Source: Microtetraspora glauca (GTDB taxonomy: Bacteria > Actinomycetota > Actinomycetes > Streptosporangiales > Streptosporangiaceae). Taken from it: 64,000 bases of DNA. The notes beneath the pieces were generated by a model. That model did not search any database. It had not been told where the DNA came from and saw nothing but the letters and a program-made list of their open reading frames with translations. Positions within the stretch are counted from its first letter, which is position 1; each line of letters starts with the position of its first letter. The DNA is taken from the NCBI GenBank assembly GCA_001570385.1, contig BBYL01000007.1:806001-870000 (forward strand), in the 5' to 3' direction. Made by a program: the position numbers and the translations under genes. Shown one piece after another: positions 43,794 to 52,183 of the stretch.

Positions 43794-45629
43794 ATGCGCA
43801 TCAAGGGACACCAGGGCGCACTCGCGCCGCTCGCGCTCATCCTCGTCACCGGTCTCGTCTCCCCGCCCGCACACGCTCTGCCGGAGCTGGGCCCCAAGGT
43901 CGGCCGCGAGCCGGGCAAGGTCCCGGTCGCGGAAGGGTACGGCGGCGCGGTGGCGACCGTCGACCTGGACGCGAGCAGGGCGGCGCTGAAGATCCTCAGG
44001 CAGGGCGGCAACGCGATGGACGCGGCCGTGGCGGCGGCCGCCACCCTCGGCGTGACCGAGCCGTACTCGGCGGGGCTCGCGGGCGGCGGCTTCATCGTCT
44101 ACTACGACGCCCGGCGCAAGGGCGTGTTCACGATCGACGGCAGGGAGACCGCGCCGCGGGCGCTGACCGCGACCTCCTTCGAGGGCATCCCGTTCGCGGA
44201 GGCGGTGACGAGCGGGCTCTCCGCGGGCGTGCCCGGCAGCGTCGCGCAGTGGGACCTCGCGTTGCGCCGGTTCGGCACGCTCCCGCTCCGCCAGGCCCTC
44301 GGCCCCGCGATCGAGGTCGCGGAGCGGGGCTTCGTCGTCGACCAGACGTTCCGCGACCAGACGGCGGACAACGCCGACCGGTTCAAGGACTTCACCTCCA
44401 CCTCCCGGCTGTACCTGCCCGGAGGGCAGCCGCCCGCCGTCGGCTCCACATTCCGCAATCCCGACCTCGCCGCCACCTACCGCGAGCTGGGCAGGCGCGG
44501 CCCGTCCTGGTTGTACGGCGGGACGCTCGGCGCGGAGGTCGTCGCCACGGTGAAGCGCCCGCCGGTCACGACCGGCTCCTCCCGCGTGGTCAGGCCCGGG
44601 TTGATGGAGCTCTCCGACCTGCGCGCCTACCGGGCACTCGAACGCCCGCCGACGCACGTCAGCGTCAAGGGCCTCGACGTGTACGGCATGGCGCCCCCGT
44701 CCTCGGGCGGTTCGACCGTCGGCGAGGCGCTCGGCATCCTCGCGGCTCTCGGTGAGGACGGCGAGACCACCGGACTGCACAGGTATCTGGAGGCGTCACG
44801 GCTGGCCTTCGCCGACAGGAACGCGTTCGTGGGCGATCCCGCGTACGTGGACGTGCCGCTGGAGGGGCTGCTGTCGGAAGGGTTCGCCAAGGAGCGGGCG
44901 TGCCTCGTCGGCCCGGTCGCCATGCCGAACCCGGCGGCGCCCGGCTCACCCGACGGGACGTACGAGCCCTGCTCGGCGGCGTCCCCCGCCGCCGGCTCCG
45001 GCGCCTCCGGTGACCTGCGGGACAAGGGCGTCACGGAGCAGGCGGTTCAGGAGGAGAAACCCGAGGGGCCGGAGACGACGCACCTCGTGGTGACCGACAG
45101 GTGGGGCGACGTCGTCGCGTACAACATCACGATCGAGCAGACCGGCGGCAACGGCATCGTCGTGCCCGGTCGCGGGTTCCTGCTGAACAACCAACTGACC
45201 GACTTCACGTTCGGCCCGGCTCCCGGAGATCCGAACCTGCCCGCGCCCGGCAAGCGGCCGCGCTCGTCGATGGCTCCCACGATCGTGCTGAAGGACGGCA
45301 GGCCGTTACTCGCGGTCGGCTCCCCGGGCGGCGCGACGATCATCACGACCGTGCTGCAGATCCTGGTCAACCGGTTCGACCGCGGGATGGCCCTGCCGGA
45401 GGCGCTCGCCGCGCCCCGGGCCTCACAGCGGAACGCGGCCGCCACGCAGGCGGAGCCCGCCTTCATCGACCGGTACGGCACGGCGCTCGCCGCGCTCGGG
45501 CACGCGTTCACGTCCACGCCCGAGATCGGCGCCGCCACCGGGCTGGAGTTCCTCGGCCGCGGCAGGGTCCAGGCCGTCGCGGAGCCGGTCCGCAGGGGCG
45601 GCGGCAGCGCCCTGGTCGTGTCCCCCTGA
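43794..45629 (+). CDS. ggt: Gamma-glutamyltransferase
   Basis: 611-residue exported enzyme that transfers or hydrolyses the gamma-glutamyl group of glutathione-like peptides. Signal peptide about 1-28; GGNAMDAAVAAAATLGVTEP and GLAGGGFIVYYD are family hallmarks. The autoprocessing and catalytic Thr is Thr428 in ETTHLVVTD, and the substrate loops NNQLTDF and RPRSSMAPTIV follow. A low-complexity insertion of about 40 residues (around 380-425) precedes the cleavage site. ATG 43794 follows GGAGG. With no glutathione in most actinobacteria, poly-gamma-glutamyl or glutamyl-amine substrates are likelier. Confidence 0.92.
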   Translation: MRIKGHQGALAPLALILVTGLVSPPAHALPELGPKVGREPGKVPVAEGYGGAVATVDLDASRAALKILRQGGNAMDAAVAAAATLGVTEPYSAGLAGGGFIVYYDARRKGVFTIDGRETAPRALTATSFEGIPFAEAVTSGLSAGVPGSVAQWDLALRRFGTLPLRQALGPAIEVAERGFVVDQTFRDQTADNADRFKDFTSTSRLYLPGGQPPAVGSTFRNPDLAATYRELGRRGPSWLYGGTLGAEVVATVKRPPVTTGSSRVVRPGLMELSDLRAYRALERPPTHVSVKGLDVYGMAPPSSGGSTVGEALGILAALGEDGETTGLHRYLEASRLAFADRNAFVGDPAYVDVPLEGLLSEGFAKERACLVGPVAMPNPAAPGSPDGTYEPCSAASPAAGSGASGDLRDKGVTEQAVQEEKPEGPETTHLVVTDRWGDVVAYNITIEQTGGNGIVVPGRGFLLNNQLTDFTFGPAPGDPNLPAPGKRPRSSMAPTIVLKDGRPLLAVGSPGGATIITTVLQILVNRFDRGMALPEALAAPRASQRNAAATQAEPAFIDRYGTALAALGHAFTSTPEIGAATGLEFLGRGRVQAVAEPVRRGGGSALVVSP

Positions 45630-45644
45630 TCGCCGGTACCCGCC

Positions 45645-45960
45645 GGCCGAGCGCAGCCGACGCAGTGTCCAGCCCTGTCCGTCCGGGTCGAGCGGGCGGG
45701 TCGCGACCGTGAACAACTCGGCCGCGCGCCGGTAGGACAGGCGGCCCCCTCCGGTCACCGGGCAGCGGTCGCGGACCCCCAGCGGACGCCGGGGTCCGCG
45801 CGTACCCGCCTCCGGAGGGGGTCGAGGTCGTCGACGTTGAGCGCGAGCAGGCGCTCGACGGGTGCGGTGGTCTCGTAGATCAGGCGCCAGCACGCCTGCT
45901 CGCGCAGGCCGGCAGGGAGGCCGAAGAGCGCGGCGACCTGTTCGGGGACAGGCCGAGAGG
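45645..45960 (-). pseudogene. Tyrosine-recombinase-like integrase remnant
   Basis: Two minus-strand frames together resemble an actinobacterial integrase. One reads LREQACWRLIYETTAPVERL followed by LALNVDDLDPLRRRV; after a frameshift near 45770 the other reads GGGRLSYRRAAELFTVATRP and GWTLRRLRSAG. The box that should be HxxR is RxxR and everything after it, including the catalytic Tyr, is gone. It is therefore inactive. There are no attachment sites or phage genes nearby. Confidence 0.5.
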
Positions 45961-46034
45961 AGCCGCCCGAGGGGTCGCGGGCGGGCTCGCCAGGGCGATG
46001 CGGTAGACGCGGCGGGACGCCCCGCCGCCCGCTG

Positions 46035-46286
46035 GTGGTCGCGACGGTCGCCTCGGTCGGCTGGGCGCTGCCCTCGGCCGCTCTGGCGGCCGGCCTGCCC
46101 ACTGCGCCGGTCGCGGGCGCGGCGCTCGTGGCGGGTGTCGGATCCGCCGTCTGCGCGGTGCTCTACGCGACCACCAACCAGCGGCATCCGCCGCCCGAGG
46201 TCCTCGCCCGCGTCACCTCCATCACCACGCTGGGCGCGTTCGCCCTCGGCTCCCGCGAGGAGGACCTGACCGCGGCGCGGACCTGA
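46035..46286 (+). pseudogene. MFS transporter remnant
   Basis: 83-codon frame with two hydrophobic stretches and the sequence VLYATTNQRHPPPEVLARVTSITTLGAFALG, reminiscent of a conserved inner loop of actinobacterial MFS efflux proteins (TTLQ..VPPE.LSRV). Only one sixth of a normal transporter is present and the frame ends just before the TetR gene. It may be expressed as a short peptide but is most simply a relic. Confidence 0.4.
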
Positions 46287-46289
46287 CCG

Positions 46290-46922
46290 CTAAGACGCGC
46301 CGGGCGCGCCGGGCGTGTACGGCGGGAGGCCGAGGTGGACGGAGATCACGCGGAGCAGGGCGTCGTGCATGCGCGTCCTGGTCAGGCCGGCCACCTGGGT
46401 CGCCACCGCGATCTCCAGGCCGTCGATCTGGGTGAGGATCAGGTCCACGGTCTCGTCGATGTCGGACGACAGCCGGAACGCGCCGCTGGCGAGGCCCTCC
46501 TCGATCGCGGCCTTCATCGGGGCCCGCCAGCCGTCGTACTGGATGCCGAAGAGGCGCCGGAGTTCCTTGTCCCTGGCCGACGCGGCGGCGATCTCCATGA
46601 AGGTGAGGCAGCGGTTCCGGAAGCCGCGCGGCTGGGTGATGTACTCCACCAGCCCGCGGATGCGGTCCCACGGCTCGGCGTGGCGGGAGGCGATCTCCTC
46701 CAGCCCTTGGACGATCTTTCCGGTGTGGTGTGAGAAGGCGGCCAGCATCAGGCCGTCACGAGTCTCGTAGTAGTGCTGCAGGGTCCCGATGGACACCCCG
46801 GCGTGCTTGGCGACGTCGCGGAGCCGTACGCGTTCGTAGCCCATCTCGGAGACCAGCTCGATGACGGAGGCGAGGATCCGGCCCCGTTGACCGTCGGTCC
46901 GTAACTGCCGTGCGGCGTCCAC
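46290..46922 (-). CDS. TetR/AcrR-family regulator of the amine/opine operon
   Basis: 210-residue regulator with helix-turn-helix RLRDVAKHAGVSIGTLQHYY (about 33-52) and a ligand-binding C-terminal domain. GTG 46922 is chosen, preceded by AAGGGG; the frame continues upstream to a TTG but those residues resemble nothing. It is divergent from the operon that begins at 47137, which it probably represses. The palindrome at 47073-47089 is a candidate operator. Confidence 0.85.
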   Translation of the reverse strand: MDAARQLRTDGQRGRILASVIELVSEMGYERVRLRDVAKHAGVSIGTLQHYYETRDGLMLAAFSHHTGKIVQGLEEIASRHAEPWDRIRGLVEYITQPRGFRNRCLTFMEIAAASARDKELRRLFGIQYDGWRAPMKAAIEEGLASGAFRLSSDIDETVDLILTQIDGLEIAVATQVAGLTRTRMHDALLRVISVHLGLPPYTPGAPGAS

Positions 46923-47032
46923 CCGTTGCCCCTTCTTCGCCGGCCGTGGGCGGCGGGCGACCGTGGCGCGTCTGTCGCGCTGGACGGAACTATAACTGCG
47001 GATCTCGGCTGAAAGGAACTTCAGAATGCCTA

Positions 47033-47065
47033 TTGACAAGCAGGTGAGAGCCCTCTTCTAATAAT
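47033..47065 (+). promoter_or_regulatory. Candidate promoter of the amine/opine operon
   Basis: TTGACA (47033-47038) followed after 17-20 bp by the A/T-rich TTCTAATAAT, unusual in this GC-rich setting. The spacing to TAATAA (20 bp) is long, while TTCTAA gives 17 bp. Confidence 0.4.
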
Positions 47066-47072
47066 GCGGTAC

Positions 47073-47089
47073 TAACGGACAGGCCGTTT
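47073..47089. promoter_or_regulatory. Candidate TetR operator (AACGG-N5-CCGTT)
   Basis: Inverted 5-bp arms just downstream of the candidate -10 region and 48 bp before the first gene of the operon, well placed for repression by the divergent TetR protein. Confidence 0.4.
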
Positions 47090-47136
47090 GAGCAGCAGTT
47101 GAGCGGTCCGGTGAGCGACAGATCTGGAGGGGGTCG

Positions 47137-47463
47137 ATGGGCAAGACGATCATCTGTCCCTGTCATGACGTGACCGTCGAGGACGTCCGCGCGATGCACG
47201 CGGCCGGCTACACCCATCCCGAGACCCTCAAGCGGGCGACGGCCGCCTTCATGGGCCCCTGCCAGGGCAAGCACTGCGCCGGTGTGGTGATGGCGCTGCT
47301 ACGCGAGCTGACCGGCGCGGGCGGCGAGGACGGCGAGCACGGCGCGCCCGTGACCCGCCGTCCCACCGCCCGCCCGCCGCTGCGGCCCGTCGCGCTCGGC
47401 CTGCTCGCCGCCGCGGCCGAGACCGCGGGACCGGCCGCCGAGACGCGGGCGGGGGGTGCCTGA
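47137..47463 (+). CDS. BFD-like [2Fe-2S] subunit of a heteromeric dehydrogenase
   Basis: 108-residue protein. The first 65 residues form a BFD-like [2Fe-2S] domain with four cysteines in CPCHDVT (C7, C9) and GPCQGKHC (C42, C47); the rest is Ala/Pro/Arg-rich. In heteromeric amine or opine oxidases and in hydrogen-cyanide synthase, such a small protein or domain works with two larger flavoprotein subunits, which here are the next two genes. ATG 47137 follows GGAGGGGG. The next gene starts 3 bp after its stop. Confidence 0.8.
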   Translation: MGKTIICPCHDVTVEDVRAMHAAGYTHPETLKRATAAFMGPCQGKHCAGVVMALLRELTGAGGEDGEHGAPVTRRPTARPPLRPVALGLLAAAAETAGPAAETRAGGA

Positions 47464-47466
47464 GCG

Positions 47467-48663
47467 ATGGCGATCCCCGGAGCCGCCCGGACCCCGCTGC
47501 GCCGCTCGTACGACGCCGTCATCGTCGGAGCGGGCGTGCAGGGCCTGGCCCTCGCCTACGAGCTGGCCAAGCTCGGCGTCCGCGACGTCGCCGTGCTCGA
47601 CCGGAGCTACCCCGGCGGGGGCGGCAGCGGGCGCAACGGCGAGATGATCCGCTCGGCGTTCGGCTCCCGCGAATGGAGCGGGCTGTTCGACGAGTCGCTG
47701 CGCCGCTGGCGCACGCTGTCCGCCGAACTCGACTTCAACGTGCTGTTCTCCGGCAGCGGCTACCTCGTGCTGGCCTCCACGCCCGAGCAGGTCGAGCGCT
47801 GCCGGGCCGACGTCGTACGGCAGGCCGAGCTGGGCCTGCGCTCGGAGTTCGTCACCGGCGAGGAGGCGCGGAAGATCGTCCCCGAGGTCAACCCCGATCT
47901 GGCGCTCGGCGGCGTCTACCAGGACCACGCCGGGTTCGCCCACCACGACGCCGTCGTCTGGGGCTACGCCAGGGCCGCCGCGCGGCTCGGCGTGGAGTTG
48001 CACACCGGGGTGACCGTCACCGGCGTCGACGTCGCCGGAGGAGCGGTCCGTGGCGTACGCACCGACAAGGGGACCGTCTCCGCGCCGATCGTGGTGAACG
48101 CCGCGGGCGGGGCCGCCCGGCGGATCGCCGACATGGCGGGGGTCGACCTCCCCACGCGCACCTGCCGCCTGGAGATGATCGTCACCGAGTCCGTCGCGCC
48201 GTTCCTGCGGCCCGCGCTCGCCACCCTGGACCTGCTCGGCTACTGCCACCAGACCGCGAGGGGCGAGTTCGTCGGCGGCACCGAGCTGCCCGTGCCCGAC
48301 ATCAGCGACAGCCTCAACGGCACCTACGACCTGCTCCTGGACATGGCCGCCAAGTTCGTACGGCTGCTGCCCCGGCTGGCCGGCGTCCGGCTGCTCCGGC
48401 ACTGGGCCGGGCTGGTCGACCAGAGCGAGGACCTGTCCCCGGTGATCGGGCCGGTCCCCGAGGTCAGCGGCTTCTACCTCACCTGCGGGTGGGTCTACGG
48501 CTTCATGGGCGCCCCGGCCACCGGCGCGCTGCTCGCCCGGGGCATCCACGACGGCGTCATGCCCGAACTGATCCGTCCCTTCTCAGTCACGAGGCTGCAC
48601 GAGGGCCGGTTCATCGAGGAAGGCGCCCTCGTGGTCGCCGCGGAGGAGGGGAACGCCGCGTGA
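47467..48663 (+). CDS. FAD-dependent DAO-family oxidoreductase, beta subunit type
   Basis: 398-residue DAO-fold flavoprotein like sarcosine oxidase beta, HcnC and opine oxidase B. N-terminal dinucleotide fold VIVGAGVQGLALAYELAKLG (about 18-37) and GGGGSGRNGEMIRSAFGS, where FAD is held; the C-terminal GPVPEVSGFYLTCGWVYGFM matches the family flavin-contact loop. It oxidises the carbon-nitrogen bond of an N-substituted amino acid. It is coupled to the next subunit by a GTGA overlap. Confidence 0.85.
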   Translation: MAIPGAARTPLRRSYDAVIVGAGVQGLALAYELAKLGVRDVAVLDRSYPGGGGSGRNGEMIRSAFGSREWSGLFDESLRRWRTLSAELDFNVLFSGSGYLVLASTPEQVERCRADVVRQAELGLRSEFVTGEEARKIVPEVNPDLALGGVYQDHAGFAHHDAVVWGYARAAARLGVELHTGVTVTGVDVAGGAVRGVRTDKGTVSAPIVVNAAGGAARRIADMAGVDLPTRTCRLEMIVTESVAPFLRPALATLDLLGYCHQTARGEFVGGTELPVPDISDSLNGTYDLLLDMAAKFVRLLPRLAGVRLLRHWAGLVDQSEDLSPVIGPVPEVSGFYLTCGWVYGFMGAPATGALLARGIHDGVMPELIRPFSVTRLHEGRFIEEGALVVAAEEGNAA

Positions 48664-50099
48664 ACCTGCGGATCACCGGCCACCCGGCCGCGCCGTACGC
48701 GCGGGCCCGCCGGGTCGGCTTCACCTTCGAGGGCCGCACGCTCCACGGATACGAGGGCGAGCCCGTGGCGACCGCCCTGCACGCCGCCGGGGTGCGGGTG
48801 CTGTCGCGCAGCTTCAAGTACCACCGCCCCAGGGGCATCGGGCTGACCTGCGGCGCGCCGTCGTGCCCCAACTGCCAGCTCACCATCGACGGGCAGTACG
48901 GCGTGCCGGGGTGCGCGACGCCACTGCGCGGTGGCGAGACCGTGCGGCGCGAACGTTCCTGGCCCAGCGCGGACCGTGACCTGTTCGGCCTGATCGACCG
49001 GTTCTCCGCGTTCGTCCCCGCGGGCTTCCAGTTCCGCCTGTTCCGCCGCTCGCCCCGCCTCGCCCACCTGGCCGAGCGCGTCATGGGCCTGGTCGCGGGC
49101 GGCGCGCGCGAGGTCACGCCCGACGCGATCGCGCGTGCCGCGCGGCCCGGCCTGGGCCACCGGCGGACCGCGCTGGCCGTCGTCGGCGGAGGGGCGGCCG
49201 GGCTGGCCGCCGCGCTCGCGGCCGCGGACGCCGGGATGGAGGTCATCCTGGTGGACCAGGGCGAGGAGCCGGGCGGGACGCTGCGCGCGGAGACGGGCCC
49301 GGTCAGGACGCCGGACGGCGGCCAGACGCCGGGGTTCGCGCTCGTCGCCGGGCTGGCGGCCAGAGCGGCGGCCCATCCGTCGATCGAGGTGCTCGCCGGA
49401 TCCACCGCGCTCGGCTGGTACGAGGGCGGCGTGCTGCCGGTGCACACCCCGGCCGGGGTGCTGACGCTGCGGCCGGAACGGCTCCTGGTCGCGACCGGCG
49501 ACTACGACCAGCCGCTGCTCTTCCCCGGCAACGACCGTCCCGGCGTCATGCTGGCCGGCGCGGTCCAGCGCCTGATCAATGTCGATCACGTACGGCCCGG
49601 CCACCGTGCCGTCGTGGTGACCGCCGACCCCCACGGCTACGCGGTGGCCGCGCAGCTCCGCGCGGTCGGCGTCGAGATCGTCGCCCTGGTCGACGCCCGA
49701 GGTGAGGCGGAGGCGGGGGCGGACGCCGCGGCATCCTTCCCGTCGGGAGTCGCGGCCTCGGGGGTGCCGCACCTGACGGGACACACCGTGCGGGAGGCCC
49801 TCGGCCGCCGCAGGGTGACCGGCCTGGTGGTCCAGCACCGGAACGGGGCGCGTATCGTGCGGCTGAGCTGCGACGTCGTCGTGGTCTCCGCGGGACGGCG
49901 CCCCGCCGAGGAGTTGCTCCTCCAGCGGCTCTACCACGGGGACATCACGCTCGACGCCGGGTTCGGCGGCGCCTCCGGGGACGGCGGGCTGCCCGGCGGC
50001 GTGGCCGTGGCCGGCGGCGCCGCCGGGGTCACCGACCCCGCCGCCGCGCTGGACATGGGCGCAGAGGAAGGCGCCCGCCTGGCCCGGTGGTCGCCGTGA
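48660..50099 (+). CDS. Fer2/FAD-NAD(P) alpha subunit of heteromeric dehydrogenase
   Basis: 479-residue protein. The N-terminal Fer2_4-like [2Fe-2S] domain carries CGAPSCPNC and a further GVPGCATPL cysteine (about 64-90); it is followed by an FAD/NAD(P) pyridine-nucleotide-disulfide-type domain with VVGGGAAGLAAALAAADAG (about 173-191) and a second dinucleotide fold around 310 (HRAVVVTADPHGYAVA). This resembles opine oxidase subunit A, HcnB and the front part of sarcosine oxidase alpha without its folate domain. The start GTG 48660 overlaps the previous stop; the frame extends upstream only as a shadow of that gene. Confidence 0.85.
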   Translation: MNLRITGHPAAPYARARRVGFTFEGRTLHGYEGEPVATALHAAGVRVLSRSFKYHRPRGIGLTCGAPSCPNCQLTIDGQYGVPGCATPLRGGETVRRERSWPSADRDLFGLIDRFSAFVPAGFQFRLFRRSPRLAHLAERVMGLVAGGAREVTPDAIARAARPGLGHRRTALAVVGGGAAGLAAALAAADAGMEVILVDQGEEPGGTLRAETGPVRTPDGGQTPGFALVAGLAARAAAHPSIEVLAGSTALGWYEGGVLPVHTPAGVLTLRPERLLVATGDYDQPLLFPGNDRPGVMLAGAVQRLINVDHVRPGHRAVVVTADPHGYAVAAQLRAVGVEIVALVDARGEAEAGADAAASFPSGVAASGVPHLTGHTVREALGRRRVTGLVVQHRNGARIVRLSCDVVVVSAGRRPAEELLLQRLYHGDITLDAGFGGASGDGGLPGGVAVAGGAAGVTDPAAALDMGAEEGARLARWSP

Positions 50100-50142
50100 C
50101 CCGGCACTCCAGGGTGGTCCGAGTCCTCTCCTCGGATCGGCC

Positions 50143-50152
50143 CGAAATTTCG
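50143..50152. promoter_or_regulatory. Palindrome CGAAATTTCG before ABC importer genes
   Basis: Perfect 10-bp palindrome in an A/T-rich patch 55 bp before the solute-binding protein gene. It could be an internal promoter or operator; there is no direct support. Confidence 0.3.
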
Positions 50153-50207
50153 AAATACCCCCTCTCGCCCGGCCAGGCTGGGCGGCCATCTCCTTCAGGA
50201 GGAACCA

Positions 50208-51293
50208 GTGAGTGACACCGGCGCGCACGGGAAGCTCTCCCGCCGGACCCTGCTCGTCCGTGGCGGCCAGGGGCTCGGCCTGCTCGCGGCCTCCGGCGTT
50301 CTCAGCGCCTGCGGCGGCGGCTTCTCCTCGTCCCCGGGCGGCGGTGGCGGCACCACCCTCACCATCGCCAGTTACGGCGGCGACTACCAGAAGTTCCAGG
50401 CCAAGGCGCTGTGGGGGCCGTACGCCACGAAGAACGGCATCACCATCAAGGAGGACGGCCCCTCGGACAACGCCAAGATCAAGGCGCAGGCCGAGTCGGG
50501 CAACCCGTCCTGGGACATCGTGGTCGTCGGCAACGACTTCGGCGGCGACGCCGACGCCAAGTGGCTGGAGCCCATCGACTACTCCGTCATCGACAAGGCG
50601 TCGATCATCGAGGGGTACGCGCAGACCTACCGCATCTGCGCCGACGTCGAGGGCACCGTCCTCGCCTACCGCTCGGACAAGACCGGTGCCACCGCGCCCA
50701 AGCCGTGGGTGGACTTCTTCGACGTCAAGAAGTACCCGGGCAAGCGCACCGCGTGGAAGTCGGTCGGCGGCGGCATCTTCGAGATGGCCCTGCTGGCCGA
50801 CGGCGTCGCCCCCGCCGACCTCTACCCGATCGACGTGGACCGGGCGCTGAAGAAGCTCGCCACGATCAAGGACCAGCTCATCTGGTGGGAGACCGGCGCG
50901 CAGGCCCAGCAGTACCTGGAGAGCGGTGAGGCGGTCATGGGCATGGTGTGGATCGCCCGCGCCCTGCAGTCCGCGGCCAACGCCCCCATCACGATCGCCT
51001 GGGACTCGTGGTTGTCGCAGGAGGCCTACTGGGTCGTCCCCAAGGGCACCAAGAACAAGGCCGAGGCGATGAAGCTCATCGCGCACATGACCTCCGCCGA
51101 GCCCACCGCCGAGCTGACCAAGTACCTGCCGTACGGCCCGGTCAACGTCGGCGCGCAGGACAAGATCGACCCCTCGGCCAAGGACAACCTGCCCACGACC
51201 CACCTCGACACCCAGATCAAGGTGAACGACGTGTGGTGGGGCGAGAACCGGGACGCCGTCAACGACAGGTTCCAGCAGTGGCTGCTCTCCTGA
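50208..51293 (+). CDS. PotD-like solute-binding lipoprotein of ABC importer
   Basis: 361-residue extracytoplasmic binding protein. It has a signal with both Tat-like (LSRRTLLVRG) and lipoprotein (LSACGGG, lipid Cys about 35) features, then the spermidine/putrescine-type fold starting TTLTIASYGGDYQKF and containing the variable ligand pocket. It delivers ligand to the two permeases and ATPase encoded next. The ligand may be a polyamine, opine or related amine; the neighbouring oxidases favour an N-substituted amine. GTG 50208 after AGGAGGAACC. Confidence 0.85.
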   Translation: MSDTGAHGKLSRRTLLVRGGQGLGLLAASGVLSACGGGFSSSPGGGGGTTLTIASYGGDYQKFQAKALWGPYATKNGITIKEDGPSDNAKIKAQAESGNPSWDIVVVGNDFGGDADAKWLEPIDYSVIDKASIIEGYAQTYRICADVEGTVLAYRSDKTGATAPKPWVDFFDVKKYPGKRTAWKSVGGGIFEMALLADGVAPADLYPIDVDRALKKLATIKDQLIWWETGAQAQQYLESGEAVMGMVWIARALQSAANAPITIAWDSWLSQEAYWVVPKGTKNKAEAMKLIAHMTSAEPTAELTKYLPYGPVNVGAQDKIDPSAKDNLPTTHLDTQIKVNDVWWGENRDAVNDRFQQWLLS

Positions 51294-52183
51294 GCCCCGT
51301 CGCCCCAGGCGGGCAGGCCCGGACGGCGCCCACGCCGTCCGGGCGGTCGGGGTGGCTGGCCAGGCACTGGCCGTTCCTGCTCATCGTCCCCGCGCTGCTG
51401 GTCCTCCTCGCGGTGTTCGTCTATCCGGTGGCGCAGACGTTCGTCAGCGCGTTCACCACGCCGAACCCGGGGATGGAGAACTTCAGCTGGTTCTTCGGCT
51501 CGTCGGCCAACGTCGCCGTGCTGACCCGGACGTTCTCGACCGCGCTGTGGTCGACGCTCATCTGCCTCGCCCTGGCCTACCCGTACGCGTACCTGATGAC
51601 CGTGGCGTCGCCGCGGGCGCGCGCGGCGCTGCTGCTGATCGTCATGCTGCCGTTCTGGACCAGCCTGATGGTGCGCACCTTCGCCTGGCTCGTGCTGCTG
51701 CAGGACACCGGGGTGATCAACGGTTTCCTCGGGCTGTTCGGGGTGGGGCCGTTCGGTCTCGTCCGCAGCCAGGTGGGCGTGCTCGTCGGCATGGTGCAGA
51801 TCCTCATGCCGTTCATGGTGCTGCCGCTGTACTCGGTGATGAGCGGCATCGACCGGCGGCTCCTCACCGCCGCCCAGAGCCTCGGCGCCCGCCCGATCGT
51901 GGCGCTGGCGCGGATCTTCGTCCCGCTGTCGCTGCCCGGGGTCGCGGCCGGATCGACGATGGTGTTCATCACCTCGCTCGGCTTCTACGTCACCCCGGCC
52001 CTGCTCGGGTCGCCCAGCGAGGCACTGATCTCGCAGTTCATGTACACGCAGGTCAGCGGCATGCTGATGTGGGGCAGGGGCGGCGCCATGGCGGTCGTGC
52101 TCTTCGCGACCACGCTGCTGTTGATGGGCCTGCTCGGCCTGGCCATGCGAGCCGGCCGCCGGCGCAAGGTGGGTGCCCGATGA
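51278..52183 (+). CDS. ABC permease, PotB type
   Basis: 301-residue inner-membrane permease with six segments and the ATPase-contact EAA-like loop AAQSLGARPIVALARIFVPLSLPG (in the middle third of the C-terminal half). GTG 51278 is chosen; it overlaps the previous gene by 16 bp and begins with a short basic-free leader before the first membrane helix at about 35. No good alternative start is in frame before that helix. Pairs with the next permease. Confidence 0.8.
   Translation: MAALLSPVAPGGQARTAPTPSGRSGWLARHWPFLLIVPALLVLLAVFVYPVAQTFVSAFTTPNPGMENFSWFFGSSANVAVLTRTFSTALWSTLICLALAYPYAYLMTVASPRARAALLLIVMLPFWTSLMVRTFAWLVLLQDTGVINGFLGLFGVGPFGLVRSQVGVLVGMVQILMPFMVLPLYSVMSGIDRRLLTAAQSLGARPIVALARIFVPLSLPGVAAGSTMVFITSLGFYVTPALLGSPSEALISQFMYTQVSGMLMWGRGGAMAVVLFATTLLLMGLLGLAMRAGRRRKVGAR

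Noticed and set aside
47026..47061. Short leader peptide MPIDKQVRALF before the amine operon
   Set aside because: Overlaps the candidate -35 and -10 elements of the promoter, so it would not be transcribed from it; probably chance.
47137..50099. Hydrogen cyanide synthase (HcnABC)
   Set aside because: Subunit domains match, but the coupled importer and second amine oxidase point to catabolism of an imported substrate.
48495..51203. 902-codon minus-strand frame over the dehydrogenase and binding-protein genes
   Set aside because: Spans three real genes with overlapping starts and stops on the plus strand and has no recognisable motif.
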